From Clostridiales bacterium (lineage in GTDB: Bacteria; Bacillota; Clostridia; Peptostreptococcales; BM714), in assembly GCA_002869095.1 (NCBI GenBank), contig PKTO01000176.1, positions 1 through 12,825 on the forward strand: a stretch of 12,825 bases of DNA, written 5' to 3'. The translations under genes and the position numbers were made by a program. Position 1 is the stretch's first letter, and each line of letters opens with the position of its first letter. Below the pieces are notes generated by a model, which searched no databases, was not told the origin of the DNA, and was given only the letters and a program-made list of their open reading frames with translations. Below, piece after piece: positions 1 to 6,104 of this stretch.

Positions 1-259
1 CTTTGAGTGCAATGGAGAGAAGTGAAATCGAAATCTGCTCGCCTGTAGACATTAGCATGTCCATTTCTCTGGTTGGCGGATTTTCCGAAATCTCTTTCGC
101 CATCCCAACGAGCATGTTGGTTGTCTTTCCCATTGCCGAAACAACAACCACAACCTGGTCTCCAGCTTCACGCCTTTTGGCTACACGTCTTGCCACATTT
201 TTTATTTTCCCTATTGTTCCTACGGAGCTTCCTCCGTATTTTTGCACTACAACCGCCAT
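1..259 (-). CDS. lysC: Aspartate kinase, N-terminal part (cut by window edge)
   Basis: Phosphorylates L-aspartate with ATP, the first step toward diaminopimelate, lysine, threonine and methionine. Only the first 86 residues are in the window; the gene continues past base 1. The protein starts [14 protein letters not shown], the characteristic N-terminal KYGGSS nucleotide-binding motif of the family. It continues with [15 protein letters not shown] (residues about 36-50) and the STGEQIS motif (about 71-77), both conserved in aspartokinases. The ATG at 259-257 is preceded by a strong AAGGAGG-type site. It lies 18 bases after the lysA stop, so the two genes form one operon under the lysine riboswitch upstream of lysA. 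That supports a lysine-sensitive isozyme, but the ACT regulatory domains that would prove the isozyme class are outside the window. Family assignment is certain; the lysC symbol is inferred from context. Confidence 0.93.
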   Translation of the reverse strand, partial: MAVVVQKYGGSSVGTIGKIKNVARRVAKRREAGDQVVVVVSAMGKTTNMLVGMAKEISENPPTREMDMLMSTGEQISISLLSIALK

Positions 260-277
260 ATCAAGATGCCTCCTTTC

Positions 278-1576
278 CTATATGATGTCATTTCTTATCA
301 AATCGTCCAATGTCTCCCGCTTGACCGTGACTCTCGATTTCCCGTCAGCTGCAAACACAACCGCAGGTCTGGCAAGCCTGTTGTAATTGCTCGACATCGA
401 ATAGTTGTATGCTCCAGTCGTAAAGACAGCTATAAGGTCGCCTTTTCTTGCTTTCGGCAATTCTATGTCGCGGATTATAATGTCTCCCGACTCGCAACAC
501 TTGCCTGCTATTGCATACCTTTCATTAGCGCTTTCATTGATCCTGTTTGCTATGGCAGCCTCGTAGCAGGCATCGTAAAGAGCCGTTCTCGGATTGTCGG
601 CCATTCCTCCATCTACGAAAATATAGTTCTTGCCTCCATAAGTTTCCTTTATTCCGCCGACACTGTACAAGGTTATTCCGGCATTACCCACTATTGCCCT
701 TCCGGGTTCTATTATGACCCTCTCCACAGACAGTTCGTTGCGTTCGATTTTTTCCTCAATATGCCCTACCAAACGCCCCATGAAATCCGAAAGCTTGATT
801 GGGCTGTCTTCTCCCGAATAATAAACTCCGAACCCGCCGCCCAGGTTAAGCTCACGGGCCTTGTATCCGATTCGTTCCTCCACGACCTTTATGAAGTCCG
901 CCATTACCGATACGGCCTCGAAGAAGGGATCCTCGTCATTTATTTGAGAACCTATGTGGCAATGGAACCCGTGAAGGTTCATTCCCGGACATTCCAATAT
1001 CCCATTTATGATTTCAAAGATTTTTCTTCCATAAATCGATTCTCCGAATTTGGAGTCGTGCTTGGAAGTCTGAATATACTGATGCGTATGTGCAGTGACT
1101 CCCGGGTTCAATCTTACCAGGACATCCGCTGCAAGCTTCTTTTCTTCGGTAATTCGAGCCAGCGCTTCCACTTCATCCAGATTGTCTACAACAATCCGCC
1201 CAACGCCTTCCGAAACAGCCATTTCAAGTTCTTGTTCCGTTTTATTGTTTCCATGCATGTATATGTTTTCTTTTGGGAATCCCGACCTTATCGACGTATG
1301 GAGTTCTCCTGCGGAAACTGCATCGATTCCAAGCCCTTCTTCCTTTGCGATTCTGCATATGGCCATATTAAGGAAGGCTTTCGATGCATACACAACCCTG
1401 CAATCCAGTTTTTCGGAAACAAAGTGATTCTTGAAAAGTTTCATATTCTCCCTTATAAGAGTCTCGTCCATGACATACAAGGGGGTTCCATGCTCTTTTG
1501 CAAGTTCAACCGCATCACAGCCGCCGATTTCCAGGTGGTTCAATTCGTTAGTTTTCATTGTTCCAAATAATTTCAA
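278..1576 (-). CDS. lysA: Diaminopimelate decarboxylase (probable TTG start)
   Basis: Catalyses meso-diaminopimelate to L-lysine plus CO2, the last step of lysine synthesis; cytosolic, PLP-dependent, fold type III. The predicted 432-residue protein matches the usual length. Visible motifs are VVYASKAF with the PLP lysine near residue 66, GFHCHIGSQ, the glycine-rich LNLGGGFGVYY, IEPGRAIVGNAG, and CCESGD near the C-terminus, which holds the active-site cysteine. Start choice: the frame is open upstream to an ATG at 1663, but that ATG lies in the leader terminator and has no ribosome site. A TTG at 1576-1574 has GGAGGG seven bases upstream and gives an N-terminus of MKLFGTMK type, which I recall from clostridial homologues. 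An ATG at 1558 is the main alternative but has only a weak site. The gene is first in an operon with the aspartate kinase and follows a lysine riboswitch and terminator. Confidence 0.95.
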   Translation of the reverse strand: MKLFGTMKTNELNHLEIGGCDAVELAKEHGTPLYVMDETLIRENMKLFKNHFVSEKLDCRVVYASKAFLNMAICRIAKEEGLGIDAVSAGELHTSIRSGFPKENIYMHGNNKTEQELEMAVSEGVGRIVVDNLDEVEALARITEEKKLAADVLVRLNPGVTAHTHQYIQTSKHDSKFGESIYGRKIFEIINGILECPGMNLHGFHCHIGSQINDEDPFFEAVSVMADFIKVVEERIGYKARELNLGGGFGVYYSGEDSPIKLSDFMGRLVGHIEEKIERNELSVERVIIEPGRAIVGNAGITLYSVGGIKETYGGKNYIFVDGGMADNPRTALYDACYEAAIANRINESANERYAIAGKCCESGDIIIRDIELPKARKGDLIAVFTTGAYNYSMSSNYNRLARPAVVFAADGKSRVTVKRETLDDLIRNDII

Positions 1577-1624
1577 AGCAACGCCCTCCATATCCAGATG
1601 ATTTTCATGCATTGCCTGAATGCA

Positions 1625-1656
1625 CAAAAAATGCCATGAGCAAGGCTGCATGACAT
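1625..1656 (-). terminator. Intrinsic terminator of the lysA lysine riboswitch
   Basis: On the minus strand ATGTCATG (1656-1649) pairs with CATGGCAT (1638-1631). An inner AGC/GCT pairing closes a CTT loop, and a run of U residues follows (bases 1631-1626 on the plus strand are all A). It lies between the riboswitch aptamer and the lysA ribosome site, as expected for transcription attenuation when lysine is bound. Confidence 0.85.
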
Positions 1657-1673
1657 CCATCATTTTAAACCCT

Positions 1674-1851
1674 GCAAATCAGCGCCTCATCAACGTCAAT
1701 ACCTCGATGACAGTGACATGCCTCTTCGACATGCCCCCAACATGCGAAAGACTTCAGGCAGCTTCCACACATTTCGGCGATTACACCTTTCATGCCGTCA
1801 TGCCTGATAAAACGACGGTCATTACTAATTGCACCCGCACCTCCAACTTAC
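1674..1851 (-). promoter_or_regulatory. Lysine riboswitch (L-box) upstream of lysA
   Basis: The aptamer binds L-lysine. The five-helix layout can be traced by hand. P1 is GUAAGUUGG (1851-1843) with CUGAUUUGC (1682-1674), 9 pairs including G-U. The junction has GAGGUGC, and AGUAAUG follows in P2. The P2 tip is CCGUC/GACGG. Next come the conserved GAAAGG and CGCCGAA segments. P3 is an 11-pair helix. P4 starts GGGGGCAUG and is followed by CACUGUCA, then P5 CAUC/GAUG. Loop L2 (UCAGGCA, 1807-1801) is exactly complementary to loop L3 (UGCCUGA, 1760-1754), giving the seven-pair kissing interaction expected of this class. The expression platform is the terminator at 1625-1656, so high lysine should stop transcription of lysA and the aspartate kinase. 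Confidence 0.95.
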
Positions 1852-1882
1852 AATAGAAGTTATCCGATTCATTTATTCGTAT

Positions 1883-1911
1883 AGTCTACAGCATGCTTTG
1901 CCCGTTGTCAA
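1883..1911 (-). promoter_or_regulatory. Sigma-A promoter for the lysA riboswitch operon
   Basis: On the minus strand, -35 TTGACA (1911-1906), a 17-base spacer and -10 TAGACT (1888-1883). Transcription would start near 1876, about 25 bases before P1 of the riboswitch. Spacing and position are both as expected. Confidence 0.8.
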
Positions 1912-1953
1912 CTCGCACACGATTGTTTAATTGTTTATACAATCCGTTTTCAT

Positions 1954-1982
1954 TTGACAAACACTTCTTGCTATTATATCAT
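1954..1982 (+). promoter_or_regulatory. Probable sigma-A promoter for the lysW riboswitch operon
   Basis: -35 TTGACA (1954-1959), a 17-base spacer and -10 TATCAT (1977-1982). The start would fall near 1989, about 50 bases before the riboswitch. The stretch is very AT-rich, so another -10 nearby (for example TATACT at 1994-1999) is possible. It is divergent from the lysA promoter, with 42 bases between the two -35 boxes. Confidence 0.65.
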
Positions 1983-2040
1983 ATATGTATAAATATACTT
2001 TATTTGTATATCAATAATTCAATCGTTTCGATTTGTGCGA

Positions 2041-2213
2041 CAAGAGGCGCATATACAATCAGTAGACCGGCAGACAACGGGAAAAGATGCCGCTTGAAAG
2101 GTGTATTTGCCGAAAACAATGTTTACGCCCGAAGAAAACATTGTTTGGGACCATGTCCGAACAGGCTTGGTACTGTCATTCCCATTCAACAATTGGTAAT
2201 GAAGCGCTTTTTG
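2041..2213 (+). promoter_or_regulatory. Lysine riboswitch (L-box) upstream of the NhaC-type transporter
   Basis: A second L-box aptamer. P1-region complementarity is perfect, counting G-U pairs, between CAAGAGGCGC (2041-2050) and GCGCUUUUUG (2204-2213). AGUAGA and then a CGGCA/UGCCG stem form P2, followed by the conserved UGAAAGG and UUGCCGAA. P3 is an 11-pair helix, AAACAAUGUUU (2114-2124) with AAACAUUGUUU (2136-2146). Its loop contains CCCG (2128-2131), complementary to CGGG (2078-2081) in L2: the L2-L3 kissing contact, shorter than in the lysA copy. P4 begins GGGACCAUG and is followed by UACUGUCA and P5. The sequence differs considerably from the lysA riboswitch, so this is not a simple recent duplication. 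Confidence 0.93.
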
Positions 2214-2241
2214 CATGGATGAAAGATTACTGTGTAGCTGT

Positions 2242-2281
2242 CTATGGCAGTCATAGGTGCTTTTATCTGTGGCTGTTTTTT
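2242..2281 (+). terminator. Terminator/antiterminator of the lysW riboswitch
   Basis: GCAGTCATAG (2247-2256) pairs over ten positions, some G-U, with CTGTGGCTGT (2267-2276), followed by six T residues (2276-2281). CTATG (2242-2246) can instead pair with CATAG (2252-2256). That excludes the terminator and is a simple candidate antiterminator. The position between aptamer and start codon supports lysine-dependent transcription attenuation. Confidence 0.78.
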
Positions 2282-2310
2282 ATTTACAAAAATTTTGAAA
2301 GGAGATTATT

Positions 2311-3993
2311 ATGAGTTTTAAGAAAGCTTTGATTTTTTCATTGGCAATCATTCTTTTATTCAGTCTTGCTTTGCCTGTTTTTGCTGAAGGGGGTGACGAT
2401 GCGGCCACCTTCGGTTTCTGGTCGTTGATGCCTCCGCTCATAGCGATAATTTTGGCCTTTGTAACAAAACAAGTAATCCTGTCGCTCTTCCTCGGTATAT
2501 TTGTCGGGGCGACAATGATCAACGGAGGAAATATATTCTTCGGTTTCCTCAGAACCCTCGACGGCTACATATTGGGTTCGGCCGCCGACAGTTGGAACGC
2601 GGCTATTTTGATTTTCACACTTACAATAGGTGGAATGATCGGTGTCATATCCAAAATGGGAGGCACACACGCAATAGCCGAAGCTTTGGCAAAGAAAGCC
2701 AAGAACGCCAGAAGCGCGCAGATTGTAACTTGGGCCATGGGTTGCATCGTATTTTTCGACGACTACGCCAACACGCTGATAGTCGGGCCTACAATGAGGC
2801 CCCTATCCGACAAAATGAAGATTTCCCGAGAAAAACTGTCTTATATAGTGGACTCGACAGCGGCTCCGGTAGCCGGAATGGCAGTTATTTCGACTTGGGT
2901 CGGATACGAGCTTGGACTGATAAACGACGCAATGACCGCATTGGGTCTCGAAGTCAACGCTTACGGGATATTCCTAAGGTCGATACCATACCGCTTCTAC
3001 GACATATTCGCAATAGTAATGGTTTTCCTCGTAGCGTACATGCTCAGGGATTTCGGACCAATGTATGCTGCTGAAAAACGCGCACGCCTCACAGGGAAAG
3101 TTTTGGCTGACGGTGCCAACCCGATGGCTTCAACCGATATGGAACGCGAAATTCCCGAAGGCACGGTTCTTAAGGTTTCAAACGCAGTAATTCCGATTCT
3201 GACACTTGTAGTCGTATCGTTCGTGGGCCTTTGGTATTCCGGTGGAGGAACCGAGCTTCCGGCAACAATGGAAGGAATCCGCACCGCCTTCGGCGACGCA
3301 GACGCTTCCGTAGCCCTCATCTGGGGATCTGCAACAGCCAGTATCGTAGCGATAATACTTTCAATATCTCAAAAGATAATGAGCATAGGAGAAGCCTTCG
3401 ACGCTTGGGTCGATGGAGCCAAATCACTTGTAATCACAGCCATCATACTCATTTTGGCCTGGTCGATAGGATCGGTTGCAGGCGATGTCGGTACGGCAAA
3501 CTACCTTATAGGCGTAGTGACAGAAACTTTGCCTCCATTCATGCTTCCGCTTCTCGTGTTCGCAATTTCATGCGTGGTTGCATTTGCAACAGGAACGTCC
3601 TGGGGAACAATGGCCATAATGATGCCTTTGGCAATTCCTTTGGCGGCCGCTTTCAATGGCAACGTGGTTGACTCTCTCATGCTTTCAACTCTTTCAGCCG
3701 TTCTTACAGGTTCTATTTTCGGAGACCACTGCTCGCCGATTTCAGATACAACCATAATGTCTTCAATGGCATCGGCAGCCGACCACATAGACCACGTAAA
3801 AACACAGTTGCCATATGCAGTTTTCGTAGCCTTCGTAGCCATCGCTGTAGGTTATTTGCCTGCAGGCCTCGGAATGAATCCATTCATTTCATTGCTTGCC
3901 GGTGTTGCCTTGATTTGGGGCGTTTTGAAATTCTACGGAAAGAGCACCAGGGAAGAAGACCTCAAAGCTCTTGAAGAAAGTAAGACAGCCTGA
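2311..3993 (+). CDS. lysW: NhaC-superfamily transporter, probable lysine transporter (LysW type)
   Basis: A polytopic membrane protein of 560 residues of the NhaC Na+/H+ antiporter superfamily. Residues 1-25 look like a cleavable signal peptide ending VFA|EG. The first core segment then begins LMPPLIAIILAFVTK (39-53). Conserved-looking functional segments are FFDDYANTLIVGPTMRPLSD (148-167), DSTAAPVAGMAVISTW (181-196), ATGTSWGTMAIMMP (426-439) and GSIFGDHCSPISDTT (467-481), the last two typical of this superfamily. AAAGGAG lies just before the ATG. The decisive context is the lysine riboswitch in its leader. NhaC-type proteins under L-box control were predicted as lysine transporters (LysW) in comparative studies, so uptake repressed by lysine is the most economical role. 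Direction and coupling ion (Na+ or H+) are not shown by the sequence, and export or antiport cannot be excluded. The stop overlaps the next start by one base. Confidence 0.85.
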   Translation: MSFKKALIFSLAIILLFSLALPVFAEGGDDAATFGFWSLMPPLIAIILAFVTKQVILSLFLGIFVGATMINGGNIFFGFLRTLDGYILGSAADSWNAAILIFTLTIGGMIGVISKMGGTHAIAEALAKKAKNARSAQIVTWAMGCIVFFDDYANTLIVGPTMRPLSDKMKISREKLSYIVDSTAAPVAGMAVISTWVGYELGLINDAMTALGLEVNAYGIFLRSIPYRFYDIFAIVMVFLVAYMLRDFGPMYAAEKRARLTGKVLADGANPMASTDMEREIPEGTVLKVSNAVIPILTLVVVSFVGLWYSGGGTELPATMEGIRTAFGDADASVALIWGSATASIVAIILSISQKIMSIGEAFDAWVDGAKSLVITAIILILAWSIGSVAGDVGTANYLIGVVTETLPPFMLPLLVFAISCVVAFATGTSWGTMAIMMPLAIPLAAAFNGNVVDSLMLSTLSAVLTGSIFGDHCSPISDTTIMSSMASAADHIDHVKTQLPYAVFVAFVAIAVGYLPAGLGMNPFISLLAGVALIWGVLKFYGKSTREEDLKALEESKTA

Positions 3994-4373
3994 TGATTCG
4001 GGCATATCCACTGAAGAAAAGCAGAAAATGGCAAAGCCTTTTTCTGCTTTTTCTTGGTCTCTACATCGTCTTCACAAGCGACATGACGGATTCAAGATAC
4101 CTTATAGGTGCGGCAGTGTTTCTTACAATAGGCACATGGCAAGAAAAAATTTTTATCGACAATGACGGAATACTCTATAAATCGCGGCTTTTGCTTGTTT
4201 TTAAGATGAATACCGTATGCAGCTTTTCGGATGCGGACAAGCTTGAGATTCCACCTTTCAATGACGAGTATTTTATGCTTCAGCATCTGAAAGGCCGAAA
4301 GCTGAAAAGGGTTCTTATAGAGTCGGATAACAAAGACTGTGTCAAAGCTTTCATCGGGTCATATAATAAATGA
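3993..4373 (+). CDS. Small membrane protein of unknown function, coupled to lysW
   Basis: I do not recognise this 126-residue protein. The N-terminus is basic (residues 1-13), followed by two short hydrophobic segments at about 15-29 and 36-48 separated by a short polar turn. They could form a membrane hairpin. The remaining 75 residues are soluble and mixed alpha/beta in appearance, with a segment IDNDGILYKSRLLLVFKM that resembles a strand pattern seen in small bacterial PH-like domains; this is only an impression. The ATG overlaps the TGA of the transporter by one base (TGATG), so translation is probably coupled. The shared terminator follows directly. The gene is thus under the same lysine riboswitch, which suggests a helper or stability role for the transporter. 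That is inference only. Confidence 0.75.
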   Translation: MIRAYPLKKSRKWQSLFLLFLGLYIVFTSDMTDSRYLIGAAVFLTIGTWQEKIFIDNDGILYKSRLLLVFKMNTVCSFSDADKLEIPPFNDEYFMLQHLKGRKLKRVLIESDNKDCVKAFIGSYNK

Positions 4374-4404
4374 ACAGGATTATTTCAATGTCTTATTATT
4401 CAAG

Positions 4405-4438
4405 AAGCCAATTGCGAAAGCAATTGGCTTGTTTTTTT
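4405..4438 (+). terminator. Strong intrinsic terminator after the lysW operon
   Basis: A perfect 11-pair stem, AAGCCAATTGC (4405-4415) with GCAATTGGCTT (4420-4430), closed by a GAAA tetraloop. A run of seven T residues (4432-4438) follows. It ends the lysW operon about 30 bases after its last stop. Confidence 0.95.
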
Positions 4439-4488
4439 CACATTCTTTTGACGGGTTTTTCATTAATTATAAACAAGATTCGGTCATT

Positions 4489-4499
4489 TGCTATATAAT
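4489..4499 (+). promoter_or_regulatory. Possible extended -10 promoter for the UPF0173 operon
   Basis: TGCTATATAAT (4489-4499) contains TATAAT and an upstream TG, the pattern of an extended -10 element. It lies 25 bases before the ATG at 4524. No convincing -35 box is at the right distance: TTGACG at 4448-4453 is too far upstream. A promoter is needed here because a strong terminator precedes it. Confidence 0.45.
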
Positions 4500-4523
4500 G
4501 AATATTGGAAAGGATGTGACAAC

Positions 4524-5201
4524 ATGGAACTTCATTATTTCGGACATTCCGCATTTCAGTTGAAGGGCGAAAATTTCAATATCCTTATTGATCCGTTTCT
4601 TAGGGAAAACCCGCTTTGCAAAACCGACCCGGCAGATCTTTTTGGAGTGACCCATATACTTGTAACCCATGGACATGGCGACCACATTGGTGATGCAGTG
4701 GAAATCGCAAAATCCAACGGTGCTGTGATTGTCTGCAACTTCGAATTGGCTTCTTTCTTTTCCGGAATGAATGTGAAAACGCACTCCATGCATCTCGGCG
4801 GAGCCCATGAGTTCCCATTCGGAAAAGTCAAAATGGCCATGGCTGCGCACGGTTCGGGGATAAAGACCGCAAATGGAATCATTTGCGGCGGAAACCCATG
4901 CGGATTCCTTATCGAGACATGCGGCTTGAAAATATATCACGCAGGCGACACCGGCCTTATTTGGGACATGAAGCTTCTTGAGGAAGAAAACATCGATTAC
5001 GCGCTGCTCCCCATAGGAGGAAATTTTACCATGGATGTATCCGATGCAGTACGTTCGGTCGACTTCATAAAACCAAAAATATCCATACCGATGCACTACA
5101 ATACATTTCCGCTCATAGAAGCCTCCCCCGAGCTTTTCAGAAAATCGGTCAAAAGCGGCAAAGTGCTAGTGCTCAAACCAAATACGACAATTGATATTTA
5201 G
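4524..5201 (+). CDS. UPF0173 metal-dependent hydrolase (metallo-beta-lactamase fold)
   Basis: A 225-residue soluble protein. It begins MELHYFGHSAF and has ILIDPFL (about 20-26), then the metal-binding signature THGHGDHIGD (48-57) with histidines 49, 51 and 54 and aspartate 53. Further metal-site segments are YHAGDTG in the second half and PMHYNTF near the C-terminus. Length and motif order match the YtkL/UPF0173 group of metallo-beta-lactamase-fold hydrolases, whose substrate is generally unknown. Start choice: the frame is open from an ATG at 4488, but the ATG at 4524 has an AAGGATGTGA site upstream and gives the family-typical N-terminus. The next gene begins 12 bases after the stop, so they are probably cotranscribed. 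No substrate can be deduced. Confidence 0.92.
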   Translation: MELHYFGHSAFQLKGENFNILIDPFLRENPLCKTDPADLFGVTHILVTHGHGDHIGDAVEIAKSNGAVIVCNFELASFFSGMNVKTHSMHLGGAHEFPFGKVKMAMAAHGSGIKTANGIICGGNPCGFLIETCGLKIYHAGDTGLIWDMKLLEEENIDYALLPIGGNFTMDVSDAVRSVDFIKPKISIPMHYNTFPLIEASPELFRKSVKSGKVLVLKPNTTIDI

Positions 5202-5213
5202 ACAGGAGTAAAC

Positions 5214-6104
5214 ATGGACAATGAACGCAAAGGAATCTTTTGGATACTTGTTTCAACATTCTTCTTTGCACTCATGGGGATTGTTGTAAAGTGGACTCCA
5301 GGGATTCCGGTATTTGAAAAGGTTCTTGCACGAAATCTGACAGGCGCAATAATAATGTTTTACATAATAAAAAAAGAAAATATACCTTTGAAGCTCAACC
5401 ACGCCCCGCTTATGCTTTACAGGTCCGTGAACGGAACTCTTGGAATCCTGACCCAGTTTTGGGCGATTTCGCTTCTCCCGCTCGCAAATGCGGTCATACT
5501 CAACAGCCTTTCGCCTTTTTTTGTCTTGTTTTTGGCATACATCTTTCTCCATGAGAAGATACGGTCAAAATCGGTTTTGGCAATATTGATTGCATTGTCC
5601 GGTTCGCTGCTTGTTGTGAAGCCTTCAGCGGGAATCGACTTGTTTCCGTCTCTGGTAGGGATTTCATCCGCCTTCTTTGCCGCAAGCACATTCGTGCTTC
5701 TCCGCAAACTCAAGGAATACAACCCTCCGGAAATAAATGTTTTCTATTTTTTGATTTTCTCTGTAGTAATGATTTCACCGATGATGGCGATGAACTTTGT
5801 TGTTCCAAATGCCGGACAGCTTGCAAAGCTATTTGTCATAGGCATATTCGGCACAATAGCCCAAATAACAATGACAGTGGCATACAAGTATGCCGAAGCT
5901 TCAAAGCTGGCAATATACATTTATCTCAACATCGTCATGTCGTCAATTTTCGCCGTCTTGATGTTCAGTGAAATACCCGATTTCCCAAGCATTTGCGGAG
6001 GTTCGCTGATAATAGTCGGCGGATATGTCAACTATAAAGCAGCCTTAAAAGCAAAACCGACAAATATCAAGGAGGACATTGCATGTCAGAAATCTCATTT
6101 GTAA
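5214..6104 (+). CDS. EamA/DMT-family transporter (drug/metabolite exporter type)
   Basis: A 296-residue integral membrane protein with about ten hydrophobic segments in two repeats (roughly 6-135 and 145-275), the double EamA layout of the drug/metabolite transporter superfamily. Typical features are GIFWILVSTFFFALMGIVVKW at the N-terminus, the ARNLTG and LYRSVNG arginine motifs, ANAVILNSLSPFFVLFLAYIFLHEKI closing the first repeat in two adjoining segments, and QITMTVAYKYAEASKLA in the second. CAGGAG precedes the ATG. Members export amino acids, nucleosides or other metabolites; the substrate is not predictable here. The 3' end overlaps the aminotransferase start by 22 bases, so the two may act on a related metabolite, but that is inference. 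Confidence 0.9.
   Translation: MDNERKGIFWILVSTFFFALMGIVVKWTPGIPVFEKVLARNLTGAIIMFYIIKKENIPLKLNHAPLMLYRSVNGTLGILTQFWAISLLPLANAVILNSLSPFFVLFLAYIFLHEKIRSKSVLAILIALSGSLLVVKPSAGIDLFPSLVGISSAFFAASTFVLLRKLKEYNPPEINVFYFLIFSVVMISPMMAMNFVVPNAGQLAKLFVIGIFGTIAQITMTVAYKYAEASKLAIYIYLNIVMSSIFAVLMFSEIPDFPSICGGSLIIVGGYVNYKAALKAKPTNIKEDIACQKSHL

Noticed and set aside
242..1570. A 442-codon open frame on the plus strand
   Set aside because: It is the exact antisense of lysA. The lysA frame shows all decarboxylase motifs and the antisense translation shows none.
1577..1663. Upstream extension of lysA to the ATG at 1663
   Set aside because: This stretch forms the riboswitch terminator hairpin and lacks a ribosome site; the translated extension has no family resemblance.
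2114..2146. Perfect inverted repeat AAACAATGTTT / AAACATTGTTT as a possible repressor operator
   Set aside because: Its position and loop match helix P3 of the lysine riboswitch, which explains the symmetry.
1893..2314. Short plus- and minus-strand open frames in the lysA-lysW intergenic region
   Set aside because: They overlap a promoter and a well-folded lysine riboswitch, have no good ribosome sites and no recognisable protein features.
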